From NCBI GenBank assembly GCA_964019695.1, contig OZ026531.1, positions 5,279,701 to 5,343,700 on the forward strand: DNA of 64,000 bases. Direction: 5' to 3'. This DNA comes from Loripinus fragilis. Its lineage: Eukaryota > Mollusca > Bivalvia > Lucinida > Lucinidae. The translations under genes and the position numbers were made by a program. Under the pieces are notes generated by a model. That model was not told the DNA's origin. It saw nothing but the letters and a program-made list of their open reading frames with translations, and did not search any database. Shown here piece after piece: positions 55,000 through 64,000 of this stretch. Positions within the stretch are counted from its first letter, which is position 1. Every line of letters starts with the position of its first letter.

Positions 55000-56000
55000 A
55001 AAAGGGAAAAAAGAAACAAGTCAAATTTGACAAATTTATATCCCATACGAAGGGTTATTTTAGAGAAACATGTAAATCACAAAACATAAATCCCATATAT
55101 CTAAACCTGAAGTTCAACTTCGGTATTATTCAGATCACAAGTATGTTTTAGTTCTTAGTTTAATAAAGAAAAATAAACTTACATCTACACAATTTCAATA
55201 TCTGACATTTCAGCCCATCGCATTGTGTGTAAATTTAAAGTGTCACCTTGCATGTAGGTCTACACTTCTTCCATTTTAATTTGATATGCAACATTACCAC
55301 GTTCAGAAAAGAAAAAAAAGTGCATTTTGACCCCACCCCAGGGGTTGTTGGTTTGTGTTATGACAGCATATTTGCTTTCATGGTGCCCTTTAATTTGATA
55401 TGCCACATGACTACTTTCACAAAAAGATATGGTTGACCTTTTGTCCCCCACCCCCTGGGTCGAGGCTGTGTCTGTGGGCAAAATATTTGCTACCGTGTTG
55501 CTGCAAACGTCGTCAGCTTTTATTTGATATGCAACATGACCATATTCTAAAAAAGTTTTATTTTGGCCTCAGCCCCACCCCTAAATCCACCCCAGGGGAA
55601 ACTAAAATCAAACTAAAATCCTGTTTGATATGCTTCATATCTATTGCTGCTCTGCAAGCAAGCAAACTTTCAGCAAAAAGTATTGACAGTTGCCTTAGTT
55701 ATTTTGAAATTTTAATAGTTAACATTTGTCCCCTTAGGTGGGGTCAAAGGGGGTGGGGTAGACCTTTGCCACTGCCATGCTTATCTACAGGCACAGGGCA
55801 ATCGTTGTCTATAAATATAATAGCTTTGATGAAATGTGAAGATTATCACACAAAAAGCTAATATAGGTTTTGCATTATAATTGCCTATACTAAAACAAAG
55901 GCAATAACTCAAGTGTTAAGGGGTCAATTTTGACGATGCTTATAGGATATCCAGAGACCATGGTACTAATCATTTGTACAAAGAGTTACTGGGATATGGT
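55000..56000. other. SLC4 intron with degenerate direct repeats
   Basis: Diverged units contain 'atttgatatgc(a/c)acatgac' and C-rich 'ccccaccccc(a/t)ggg' (near 55330, 55440, 55570, 55730). The reading frames here reflect these repeats; no protein family is recognised. Confidence 0.5.
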
Positions 56001-56004
56001 TCCG

Positions 56005-56165
56005 GATGGACAAACAGTGAGGACGGACGGCCAGAGGGAATGGACAGACAGACGGACAGATGCACGGACAATGCCAAAACTTTATCCCTCCGATTTCGTC
56101 GGGAATATAAAAAAACGTTGTCAGAGTTGGATCCCCTCTGGCAAAACTTTCCAGATCCTCCCATG
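56005..56165. repeat. (GGACAGAC)n-type microsatellite element
   Basis: 'ggacggacggccagaggg' and 'acagacagacggacagatg', followed by 'ctttatccctccgatttc', a combination also seen inside the 16956-17956 element. Confidence 0.65.
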
Positions 56166-56853
56166 GAGAGCCTCTACTAATGCACAGACCAGACTCGCCA
56201 GAGCTTTTGCTGCTTGTACACGATGTTTGGATGTAGATAATAGTTGTTTTAGGAGGTTTTTGTGCACATGTTACATATATCTAATTCTCATGTGGTTGTC
56301 TATATACAAATAGAATTAAGCATATATAATTAAAAAAAGCCCCAGAGCCTATAAAGGAACATAAGTAAGCAGTGAAGACCAAGATGGGATGCAGCATATT
56401 TTCAATTTATTCACTATTTGTTGTTGTACAAGAATTTTTTTAAGCTAATCTGATTGACCGACACCTTATAATGAATAGTGAACCATACTTAAATGATAAC
56501 CATGAAAAATACGACGTTTCACTTGGCAGTTAAAAGACAATCAACATTTGACTTTTTTCTAAATACTAGTATGAGAGTGGTTTATTCTTCGACTGTTCTT
56601 CAAAAAGGCATAATGACAACGAGTAGCTGAAAAATTGCATGCACAAAATAGGTCCACTACTAGTTAAATTTTTTGATATTTTCAAAGTTATGTTTCTATA
56701 GCAAACCGAATTTTTGTCTGACTGACAAAATTCAACCATCTGCGTTTTGTAGCCAAATCTCTATCTAAGTTTTGGCTTGAAAACAAACAAAGTGTTAACA
56801 AGCATAATATGTTGCTATAATGGAAGTTGGACTGATTGCAGGAAATATCTTAC

Positions 56854-57032
56854 CTAACACCAAGAAATTGTGGTTTTTCACCAGGGGCCGTACATTCTGA
56901 CTCCTTCTTTAGACTGTTAATATGTGCCAAGGCTGAGACGGTGGCAGCTACATACCAGGGTAGACCTAACAAAGACTGGACAGCAACTGCTATAGCCACC
57001 ACAAACATGTCCAAATGATAACCCACACCTTT
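56854..57032 (-). CDS. SLC4A: SLC4 transporter exon (GYHLD helix and anion-site region)
   Basis: This 179-nt exon is phase 0 at the start and ends after two bases of an Arg codon ('GTTAG|gtaaga'). It reads [20 protein letters not shown], then [20 protein letters not shown] and [21 protein letters not shown] and the following half-helix form the substrate-site region of the family. The residue matching the AE1 anion-binding Arg is Ser here, which argues against a simple Cl-/HCO3- exchanger. Confidence 0.95.
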
Positions 57033-57407
57033 CTGAAAATATAAAATAAGACGTTCAAATAGAATCACTATCATTTTAGCCAATTTGTTTAATTGTGACA
57101 CATTTGCTTAAGGCTCTCTTGTGTGTGATGTTTCCTAGTGTTTGAGTCACTTTCCCATAAAGTGTTTGGGAACGGTGTGGTACTTGATTGTATAGATTCC
57201 TGATCTTTGCCTTCTCATTTACTTTTTCGTATTCTTATGGATTTACCCATACATAGTGTAACATTAAGTTTGGAATTGCCCAATTTGTACTTAAAGGGGT
57301 CACAGGTAGAAGTTAATGCATTATGATGCATTTCTGTCCCTGAGGTTGGTCTGTTATCTATGATTGTGGTATTTCCAGGTCATAAGTTCACTTATTGTTT
57401 TACATCT

Positions 57408-57612
57408 GCGGATCCAGAAAATTTTGTCAAGGGGGTCAGGACAACGTTTTTTCAGTCGTCAATGTATTTCACAGAGGCTTTACGAACCTCCCTAGAGAAG
57501 CAATTGGACCCAACAGGGTGTCCGTACCAGTATTTCTAAGGAAACCTATATCTGCTTGTGATTTTCAAGGGGGTTCCAGACACCCTGTTCCCCCTCTGGA
57601 TCTGCCAATGTT
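57408..57612. repeat. 'Gatctgcccatg' family repeat
   Basis: 'ggatccagaaaattttgtca', 'cgtcaatgtatttcacagag', 'gagaagcaattggaccc', 'cccctctggatctgcc'. Confidence 0.6.
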
Positions 57613-58269
57613 TCAGACATGAACTAGAACTGTTACCACACTACATGTAGGTAGCAGCATATGTATTTTGGAAGAGTGACTTAACGCATATGCGATTAGT
57701 ACATTTTTATCATGAACTGGTCAATTTTCTTTTTAATTTCCAACTTTTGTTTTTATCGTTTTTTTTTGCTATTTTGATTGGTCCCTGGCAAAGTTGAATC
57801 CTTTTTTACACTTTGATAAAAACCCACGCGGAAGAATATTAGATATCTGCATTGATTTCTCAGTGTTAAGATAATGTAACTTATCACGAGCTGTACATAA
57901 AACCTTCGCCAGTTTAAATATATTAACGACCTCATTTGAAAACCCTTACACCATTTGGTGGTGCCTTAATAAAGCAAAGGAGGAACTCTGCAAGACTTGA
58001 GGTATTGTGGCAACAACGTCATTGAAGAGAAACGTCATCAAAACAATGTCTGTCTGTTTTTGAGATCATACTCACGTATTCACACTCTAAAATACCTTTT
58101 AATCATTATGAAGTAAAACAAAGTTTTAAACTGACAGAGTTTTCAAGATTGCTGGCCCATCGTCCATGGATAGCAGTTTCAAACTAATCAACTTTTGAGG
58201 GCTTTAAGCTTTAAAATATTGTCAACAATCCTTTACAAATGTGCTGTTTTGTTCCAAAGTTGTAATTAT

Positions 58270-58385
58270 AAGGAATGAATTGTTATTTTTGTGGATTCTA
58301 TCGACAAAGGGGCTTATGTAAAGTTTGTGAGTGATTTGCAGGAGTTTACACATTGATAAAATCCACAAAAATAACAATTCATTTG
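58270..58385. repeat. Short hairpin element
   Basis: 'atgaattgttatttttgtgg' is mirrored by 'ccacaaaaataacaattcat'. Confidence 0.8.
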
Positions 58386-58519
58386 TTTAATGAAAAAGTA
58401 AGCAATTATGACAAACAGGAATGTCACTATCACATACTGCAGACCAACCCACTGCACCATGAGAGAAAACAGAACAATAACAGTCACATGAAATCAAAAG
58501 GCAATTAAAGTAAACCTTA

Positions 58520-59900
58520 CTACAAGAGGTGTTTCATGTTTGTTTGAAAAAATTTGAAATTGCCGTATCTCATTTATTTCTTATCATATTTAGTAATTAT
58601 AAATTAACATTGGTTTATCTGATATTCAGAAATGCGCAGTCATAAAGAAAATAGCCGTTAACTTTATTCACTGGATTAAAACAGTCTCTGAAGATAAGAA
58701 GTCAAAGTTTAAGCGTTTAAAAATGCTGCCTGAAACGAACGATTTTTCTTAAAGGAGTGAAGTTTTACTATTGGAACCTATTATAAGTTGTACATAATTG
58801 ATTAAAGTGTATTCTGCTAAGAAATACACCATTTCCGTTGGTTATTTACTTTTTTTGAAGCACCATAAACATCAAATTTTGGGGTTTACAGTTTCCAAAG
58901 CAACACTAAATTGTAAGCCAAATACATGGATGCAATATTTGGTGATCAGTTTTATGGGCGATATATTCTTGAACTATTTACAAACTTGTGTTGGCTGTGA
59001 GTTTTGAGTATTTGTTTTTCACAATTCTTCCCGGACACATTTTTTACATGGAATGCCCATTTGTTCACTCGTATGGTAGAACTTATAAAACCCAGTTGTC
59101 AAGCAAAAGCAGGCGCACAGAAGCTGTTTTTTATTTGAATAATAAACTGAATGCTCCTCTTAACTTAAAAGAAATTTGAACACTTTCATTAGAAGTACAC
59201 CCGTTTTAGCTCTTAAAATCATTAAGAGGGGGTGCGCGTGTAATTTGGGATGCCATGTTATGGCTATGCGTTCAATTGCCTATTTGTCTACTTGGTCATA
59301 CCAGGGACACTTCCGTTATTTAAGAGATAGCAAAAACATGCAACCTAGAAAAATGAAATTAACATTTGTTCAAATAAACATGAAACAGGTCTCGGAGATA
59401 CCTGTGAGGCTCTGAAAGGGGGTTCCTGGTATCCCATATCCCTTTCACTAATTTGAAAATTATCCCTGATAAAAACTGGACAAATATCACTAAAATTCAC
59501 CCAACTTTAGAAAGCTTTGTATCACCATATCCCTTAAAATATTTGAAACTTTTACAAAAGTATCCCATATCACTTTATTTATGTGGCCAACATCACTATT
59601 TCCCTAAAACCCTTTCCAGGGCCTCGCCTGTAAACAAGTACTTTGGCAAACATTGAAGGTAATATAAAATGCCTTATCACGTAGTATTTCAGCAATATGT
59701 AGACTGTTTGTTAAGATATATATTATCTTGTGAGAAAGAAAACAGTGTTATTTGAAAAGTGTAGCTTGTGATACCTCAATATATGCGATGGACCACAATG
59801 TTTTATTGTATTGTATATAACGCCATGTATTAAAACTGATAAACCACATGTGGTTTACAGATTTTGGTAACATTATGAAATGACATTCAATAACAACGTC
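58520..59900. other. SLC4 intron without recognised features
   Basis: Several 60-80-codon open frames lie on the plus strand (58798-59656), but none has a recognisable motif or splice context. I treat them as chance. Confidence 0.45.
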
Positions 59901-59902
59901 AC

Positions 59903-60464
59903 ATATAAAGGGTGTTAAGAAAGTTCGTTCCACAATAAAATTGTATTCCTATTATTTTGATTGTAAAGTGTCTAAAGACATAAATGTCACTGGAATTCTT
60001 TAAAGTTGACACACTTGATAAGAAATAAACATCAGGGTGATTAATCAAAAACTTTGTCATGGAATAAATGATCTTCAAAATCAAGTACCCCTGGGAAATT
60101 TTTGGGCTCAAGGAGCAAAATGGGGGTATATGCCAAAGAACCATTGTCATATAATGGCCAAAGTGATGAGTTGTTATTTACCTTATATAAGCCTTTAATA
60201 CGTTTACTAAACAGCAAGGCTGTAAAGAACCATGCAAAATAAAAAAAATGTCATATTTTTTTTTAATTTTCTAGAATGATTGAAAGACAGTACCCAAAGT
60301 AAACATAATTTTTGTGAGGACAATCGCTGTCAGACACGATGTAAAACACTATAGAGTATCACAAGGAATAACAGGCTTATGGCACATGCAATTTCTCAGC
60401 ATCATTTCCTGTTGTAATGATCGGTGATGAAGAGAGGAACGAACTTTCTTAACACCCTTTATAT
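59903..60464. mobile_element. 560-bp non-autonomous TIR element (GGGTGTTAAGAAAGTTCGTTCC)
   Basis: 'ataaagggtgttaagaaagt' + 'tcgttcc' is mirrored by 'ggaacgaactttcttaacac'. TATA occurs at both borders. Non-coding. A solo end lies at 51696-51825. Confidence 0.88.
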
Positions 60465-60489
60465 GGCAAAATCTTGACGTTCACACATG

Positions 60490-60665
60490 ATAACAAATAA
60501 TTTGAACGTCATATAATAAATAGAATCTATTATTCGTGCTCCTGTATTATTGAATTTATTATGCTCATTACAAGAAAGAAATGAAATGCTCAGCAAGCCT
60601 CGCATTTTACCGCTTTTTTCAAACTCGTTTAATGAATTCAATAAAACATGAGCACCTGTGCTAGC
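60490..60665. mobile_element. Hairpin MITE related to 41022-41195
   Basis: 'agaatctattattcgtgctc' ... 'gaattcaataaaacatgagc', with inner 'gaaatgctcagcaagcctcg'. It ends about 25 bp from the donor of the 60688-60852 exon. Confidence 0.65.
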
Positions 60666-60687
60666 TCCTCTATGATTGTTGTGTTAC

Positions 60688-60852
60688 CTTTAACTTATTT
60701 TCTTTTCTGTTTACAATAACAGCAGTAATCTGTTGGTCCAAAAAGATGAGGATGACAGACAACATGGCTGGAACAGCTGCAGCGATGGATAACCACCAGG
60801 GATTCTTGTTACTAACTGGGCTGATGAACCATGGGCGGTCATCACGAGTAGG
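60688..60852 (-). CDS. SLC4A: SLC4 transporter exon (TM segment with DQQITA motif)
   Basis: This 165-nt exon (55 codons) has phase 0 at both ends, with acceptor 'attttcag' and donor 'TTAAAG|gtaaca'. It reads [12 protein letters not shown], a WW pair, a hydrophobic helix ([14 protein letters not shown]), then [18 protein letters not shown]. The Asp in LDQQ sits at the position of the functionally critical Glu of AE-type exchangers; Asp there is typical of Na+-coupled members. It joins directly to the next exon, giving [11 protein letters not shown], which is continuous family sequence. Confidence 0.95.
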
Positions 60853-60899
60853 CTGAAAATATAGGTCATGAGAAGTATTATATCACACGATTTAACAAA

Positions 60900-61905
60900 A
60901 ACAATAAAAGTAAGTCTGTATATGGAAATGTAAACAATTTACAGAGCAGCACTATTTAACTATTTTTATTCAGTCTCAACTAGAATTGTAATATAATCTG
61001 ACTATAGCCCCGCTGTATGGCTTTTCATGCTGTAAAACACCAATCAATGGCGATAACTCTTATGCAAATGGGCAAAAATTGACAGATAACAACTACAACC
61101 TAGTAATTGTCAATATCAATGCATTTATAAAATTTGGTGAAATTCTGTACATTCGTTCTCAAAATATTTAGTGGAAACGAAATCTTGACATCAATCAAGG
61201 GCCATACCTCTGTTACAATTTAAGTGCCAAAAATGATGTGTAACAATCCTAAGGTGGAAATGCATTGTCATTATAAATACATACAAACAAATTGGTGAAA
61301 TTATATAAATTTGTTCTCAAGATATTGAGCAGAAACGAAAATCAGAATTCAATCAAGGGTCATAACTTTCATAATTACAGGAAACAATCCCATCCTTGAT
61401 CTTGTCCATATCAATGCACATACAAAATGTAGTAAAATTCTAATATGAAATAGGCGCAACCTAACTGCAACCAACCAACTTAAACGGTTCATTTGGCCTA
61501 AATAGAAGAGCATTGACATGTAATTATCATAAATTGTAAAGGGTCAATCAGTGTGATTAGCGATTTATTTTCTTAAAGAATTTTGTTACCAAACATTAAA
61601 AGTCGCAATGTCTTTATTGAGTAGTGATTAAAGGGTCCCTCATATTTTAGAGTTATGACAAAGTACATATATATAGGCATGGTCAAGTAAGACGAAGATA
61701 CCAATTATTTAGGTGTGTAAGAATGTTGTGTTGTGTGTTGCAGTTACGTGCATATGGTATCTGTTTCATACAACAATATACCGTTCTTCAATAAAAAATT
61801 CAACAGGACTGTCTGACTGAGCCTGGATAGGGACTATACAAATAGAGAAGATTAAGAAATTTTGAATGTATATATTGTCACCAAGACTTTAGCTCCAAAA
61901 CGATA
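60900..61905. other. SLC4 intron with diffuse repeats only
   Basis: Diverged direct repeats ('aaatttggtgaaattctgta', 'caaattggtgaaattatata', 'catacctctgttacaattta') at about 150-200-bp spacing. No coding signal. Confidence 0.45.
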
Positions 61906-61913
61906 TCTGCTAC

Positions 61914-63295
61914 GTAGGGGAGACGGGGGCTAGTTCGGCCCTAATTTAGAAAACGTACAGTTTTTGAAAGACTATGACATTTAGGTCTGCGAAACCAATA
62001 TATTTAAGTAAGGCACAATAGGGCGGTACCAGTCCCAGTAATCCCCATTATGTGTCTCTGTACGATAAAGGATAATCTTTATTCCAGGACAAACAGGTCA
62101 TGATGGCCAAACTTACCCCGCCATTGTGTAAGTTCGGCCATCCCTTGGGGCAAGTTCGCCAAAGGTACTACCCTGGCCTAAAATTATACAGTCAAACTTA
62201 TGTGGTTGGAATTGCTAAGGGCCAAGAAAATGTAACGACATTAACCTAACAGATAGCCTATCCGAGTTGGTTCTTCAGAATACAAATTAACCAAAAATGA
62301 GTCTGGAATTGTCGTACTTAATTATCAGAGTTTTTGTCTTGCTATTCGTTGAATTGCTTTTGGGCCTGCCTAACCCATTAATGCCAAATGCAATGTCCCA
62401 CATTTGTCAAACGGACGAATCAGTTTTGAATCTATCATGGCTATTGGGTAGTAACTTTCATCAAATTTTACAATCTGTAAACGATCAGTGGAGACCATGA
62501 TCAGACTCTTTCTCTATGGCGTCTGATCTGGGTCTTTGCTGTGTACCAATGACCCAGATAAAGGCGCTAGGTTTGTATGGTTTAACAGCTTTTTAAATTT
62601 ATTTCTTTCTAATTTTTGCATACATCTTGTTTATTTGTTGTACTGTAAAAATAAAAATAAAAAGAAAGGAGAAGTTTGCATTAGACCTACGTGCCTTAGA
62701 CAGGATTTTTTTTAACTTTGACTTCAATGTAAAATGGCGATCTGAAACTTTCCAGGTAAGTAATCATTGTTCAGTCAGTCGTTGTGCTAAATATGAACAT
62801 GGAGGTATTTAGTATACATGATATGAACATCCTTTGCAAAATAGGCGACCTGAAATACAATGGCAAATATTCTATGTGAGTGTGGGGCAAGGTTGACTGG
62901 GGCCAAACTTGCCCCAACTTAAGTGGCCAAACTTGCCCTTGACAGACTATTTCCAAATATCACATGACAGCTCCTTTCAAGATGCAGGAGAAGAAATATC
63001 GATGCACATAATCCTTTCGTAAAAAAATGTAGAATTTAAACCAGAATTTTAACACATCTTTTGATAAATAAAAACTAAAATTACTATGAAAAATTTACTT
63101 ATCATGCAAGAAAACGAGTTTTCTGGTACATAATCAATGTACCCTCCAACAATGCAGCCATTGTATACTCATGTAAATAAACTCGTCACAAGTTATTTAC
63201 AAATATGTTTCTGAGCTCCATATCTTAGTCTACATGCCAAGTATAGCCACATGCCGAACATACCCTGAGGCTGAACTAGCCCCCGTCTCCCCTAC
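61914..63295. mobile_element. 1.4-kb non-autonomous TIR element (GTAGGGGAGACGGGGG)
   Basis: The left end GTAGGGGAGACGGGGGCTAG + TTC is mirrored exactly by GAA + CTAGCCCCCGTCTCCCCTAC on the right. Subterminal regions are rich in 'ggggcaagttcg' and 'ggccaaacttgcccc' motifs in both orientations. The frame at 62297-62500 has a hydrophobic start but no transposase motif. Confidence 0.9.
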
Positions 63296-63439
63296 ATGTA
63301 CTTCCATTGCTTGGCAGACTTAAGGCTACCATATGCACTAAGTAATTTTTGCTCAGAATGATTAAACAGGGACTGAAAGTACTGAACATCTCACAGTGCA
63401 CACAAACAAGGACAGTGATTTTACTGTTTTATAAGTTGG

Positions 63440-63755
63440 TTGTTTTGTTGCTTTACGTCCCAAGTCAACAGCTATGGTCATTGCGGGACGGTCAGTTCAC
63501 CTAACCACACTTTTTCCTGGGCAGGCTTGAACAAGCGGTTAACCAGTAATTCATGCACATACTTTCGCTTGTAACTGACAACAACCCTTCTTGAATAAAT
63601 CAGCAGAAGGGAGAATGACCATAGAAATTATTTCATGATCAATCTCCACGAAAGTATGGGACCTGACCGGGATCGAACTCGCGACCCCTGGATCTGCAGT
63701 CAGACACGCATCTGTAGCCAGACAGGTTACCCACTGCGCTACGCGGCCCGGCACT
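63440..63755 (-). mobile_element. tRNA-derived SINE
   Basis: On the minus strand, from about 63755, it reads 'gccgggccgcgtagcgcagt', giving an A box TAGCGCAGTGGG. About 50 bp later is a B box (GAGTTCGATCCCGG), as in a tRNA-derived pol III promoter. A non-tRNA body follows, ending 'gacttgggacgtaaagcaac' + 'aaaacaacc'. The 67-codon frame (63551-63754) is translation of this promoter. Confidence 0.85.
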
Positions 63756-63860
63756 ATTTTATAAGTGGCTGATAGCCATCAGTGAAATCGTTATGTACAA
63801 TGTATCAATGATCTCACTGTTGAAATAAACATTTTGTGACTTTCAAACCGTTAATATTTA

Positions 63861-64000
63861 ACTGACCGTTCCAAGGCGGTACTTCTTTTGTGGATCTTTT
63901 ATGTTTTGTTCTCTCTTGTGTTCGCTATGTATTTGTGCGCGTCTATTTTTATGTACTTTGTGGTCACCTGCTGGGAAAGGGCTGACCTCTTGGCTCTCGT
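63861..64000 (+). mobile_element. Family-B dispersed repeat, cut by the window end
   Basis: 'tgaccgttccaaggcggtac' ... 'gggctgacctcttggctctc', continuing past 64000. Confidence 0.78.

Larger units (their letters stand above)
44286..60852 (-). other. SLC4A: Gene span: SLC4-family bicarbonate transporter, last six exons
   Basis: Six minus-strand exons join through consistent GT-AG introns and phases into 315 residues plus stop, covering the second half of an SLC4 transmembrane domain and the cytoplasmic C-terminus. The family moves bicarbonate or carbonate across the plasma membrane for pH control and, in shell-builders, ion supply. Na+-coupled (NBC/NDCBE) affinity is inferred from LDQQITA (Asp where anion exchangers have Glu), [11 protein letters not shown] (Ser where AE1 has its anion-site Arg) and LGVREQRVT. 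The N-terminal domain and first transmembrane segments lie beyond the right edge. The introns are several kb long and mostly made of repeats. Confidence 0.93.

Noticed and set aside
55930..56313. 127-codon plus-strand frame with Arg/Thr/Asp repeats
   Set aside because: Mostly a translation of the GGACAGAC microsatellite element, with no conserved motif.
58798..59656. Cluster of four 60-80-codon plus-strand frames
   Set aside because: They lack recognisable motifs and linking splice sites, and lie antisense in an SLC4 intron.
63551..63754. Possible tRNA gene or short protein
   Set aside because: The A and B boxes are present, but the tRNA part is followed by a SINE body and I see no complete cloverleaf; the frame is the usual chance translation of such a SINE.
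1..64000. Search for a defence, toxin or biosynthetic gene cluster
   Set aside because: No adjacent complete genes of any such system are visible; all non-host coding fragments belong to transposable elements.

Overview
This is an AT-rich, repeat-dense animal nuclear genome window. The reading frames are short and split by GT-AG introns, and transposon remnants, MITE-like hairpin elements, minisatellites and a tRNA-derived SINE fill most of the space. The style of the repeats (long hairpin MITEs, ACGGAC-type microsatellite elements, a tRNA-derived SINE, PHD-finger LINE ORF1) suggests a marine invertebrate, most likely a bivalve mollusc. That placement is inference. Nothing bacterial or phage-like is present.

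Two host genes are supported, in convergent orientation. (1) Plus strand, about 1.8-24.8 kb: the 3' part of a gene encoding a very acidic Glu/Gln/Pro-rich tail. It is built from at least seven exons (1816-1842, 6257-6307, 7879-7929, 15580-15624, 19454-19618, 22177-22203, 24431-24810). The six internal exons all start and end in phase 1, and the last one carries the stop. The gene begins beyond the left edge, and its 3' UTR may be spliced as far as about 28.08 kb. (2) Minus strand, 60852 down to 44286: the last six exons of an SLC4-family bicarbonate transporter. It is Na+-coupled NBC-like, because the position of the AE1 glutamate carries Asp and the position of the AE1 arginine carries Ser. 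The window holds 315 codons, from the DQQITA transmembrane segment to the C-terminus. The N-terminal part lies beyond the right edge.

Layout: 0-28 kb is the E/Q-rich gene, with introns holding three TACTGTC MITEs, TACAGTAAAACCTG MITEs, a MITE-derived minisatellite (2.9-4.3 kb), a 20-bp minisatellite (9.3-9.8 kb), a 3.7-kb 43-bp minisatellite with higher-order structure (11.1-14.8 kb), a 1-kb TIR element with 191-bp internal repeats (17 kb) and a 566-bp tandem duplication (22.8-23.9 kb). 28-44 kb is intergenic: a dead mariner element (30.07-31.75 kb), a 930-bp foldback nested inside another insertion (33-34.6 kb), a LINE ORF1 remnant (37.7-38.6 kb), a 420-bp palindrome (40.1-40.5 kb) and a 1-kb GGGTGTCCCAAAA TIR element (42.65-43.65 kb). 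44-61 kb is the SLC4 gene, whose introns carry several TIR elements, including one with five RFX X-box-like motifs. 61-64 kb holds a 1.4-kb TIR element, a tRNA-SINE and a dispersed repeat running off the end.

The items most worth a second look are the X-box-bearing intronic transposon at 50.07-50.99 kb, the symmetric-exon acidic tail, the duplicated SLC4 pseudo-exon at 49.2 kb, MITE ends lying about 10-26 bp from splice sites, and the three-level nested insertion around 33 kb. I saw no complete new gene system. All coordinates were read by eye and repeat edges can be off by a few bases.
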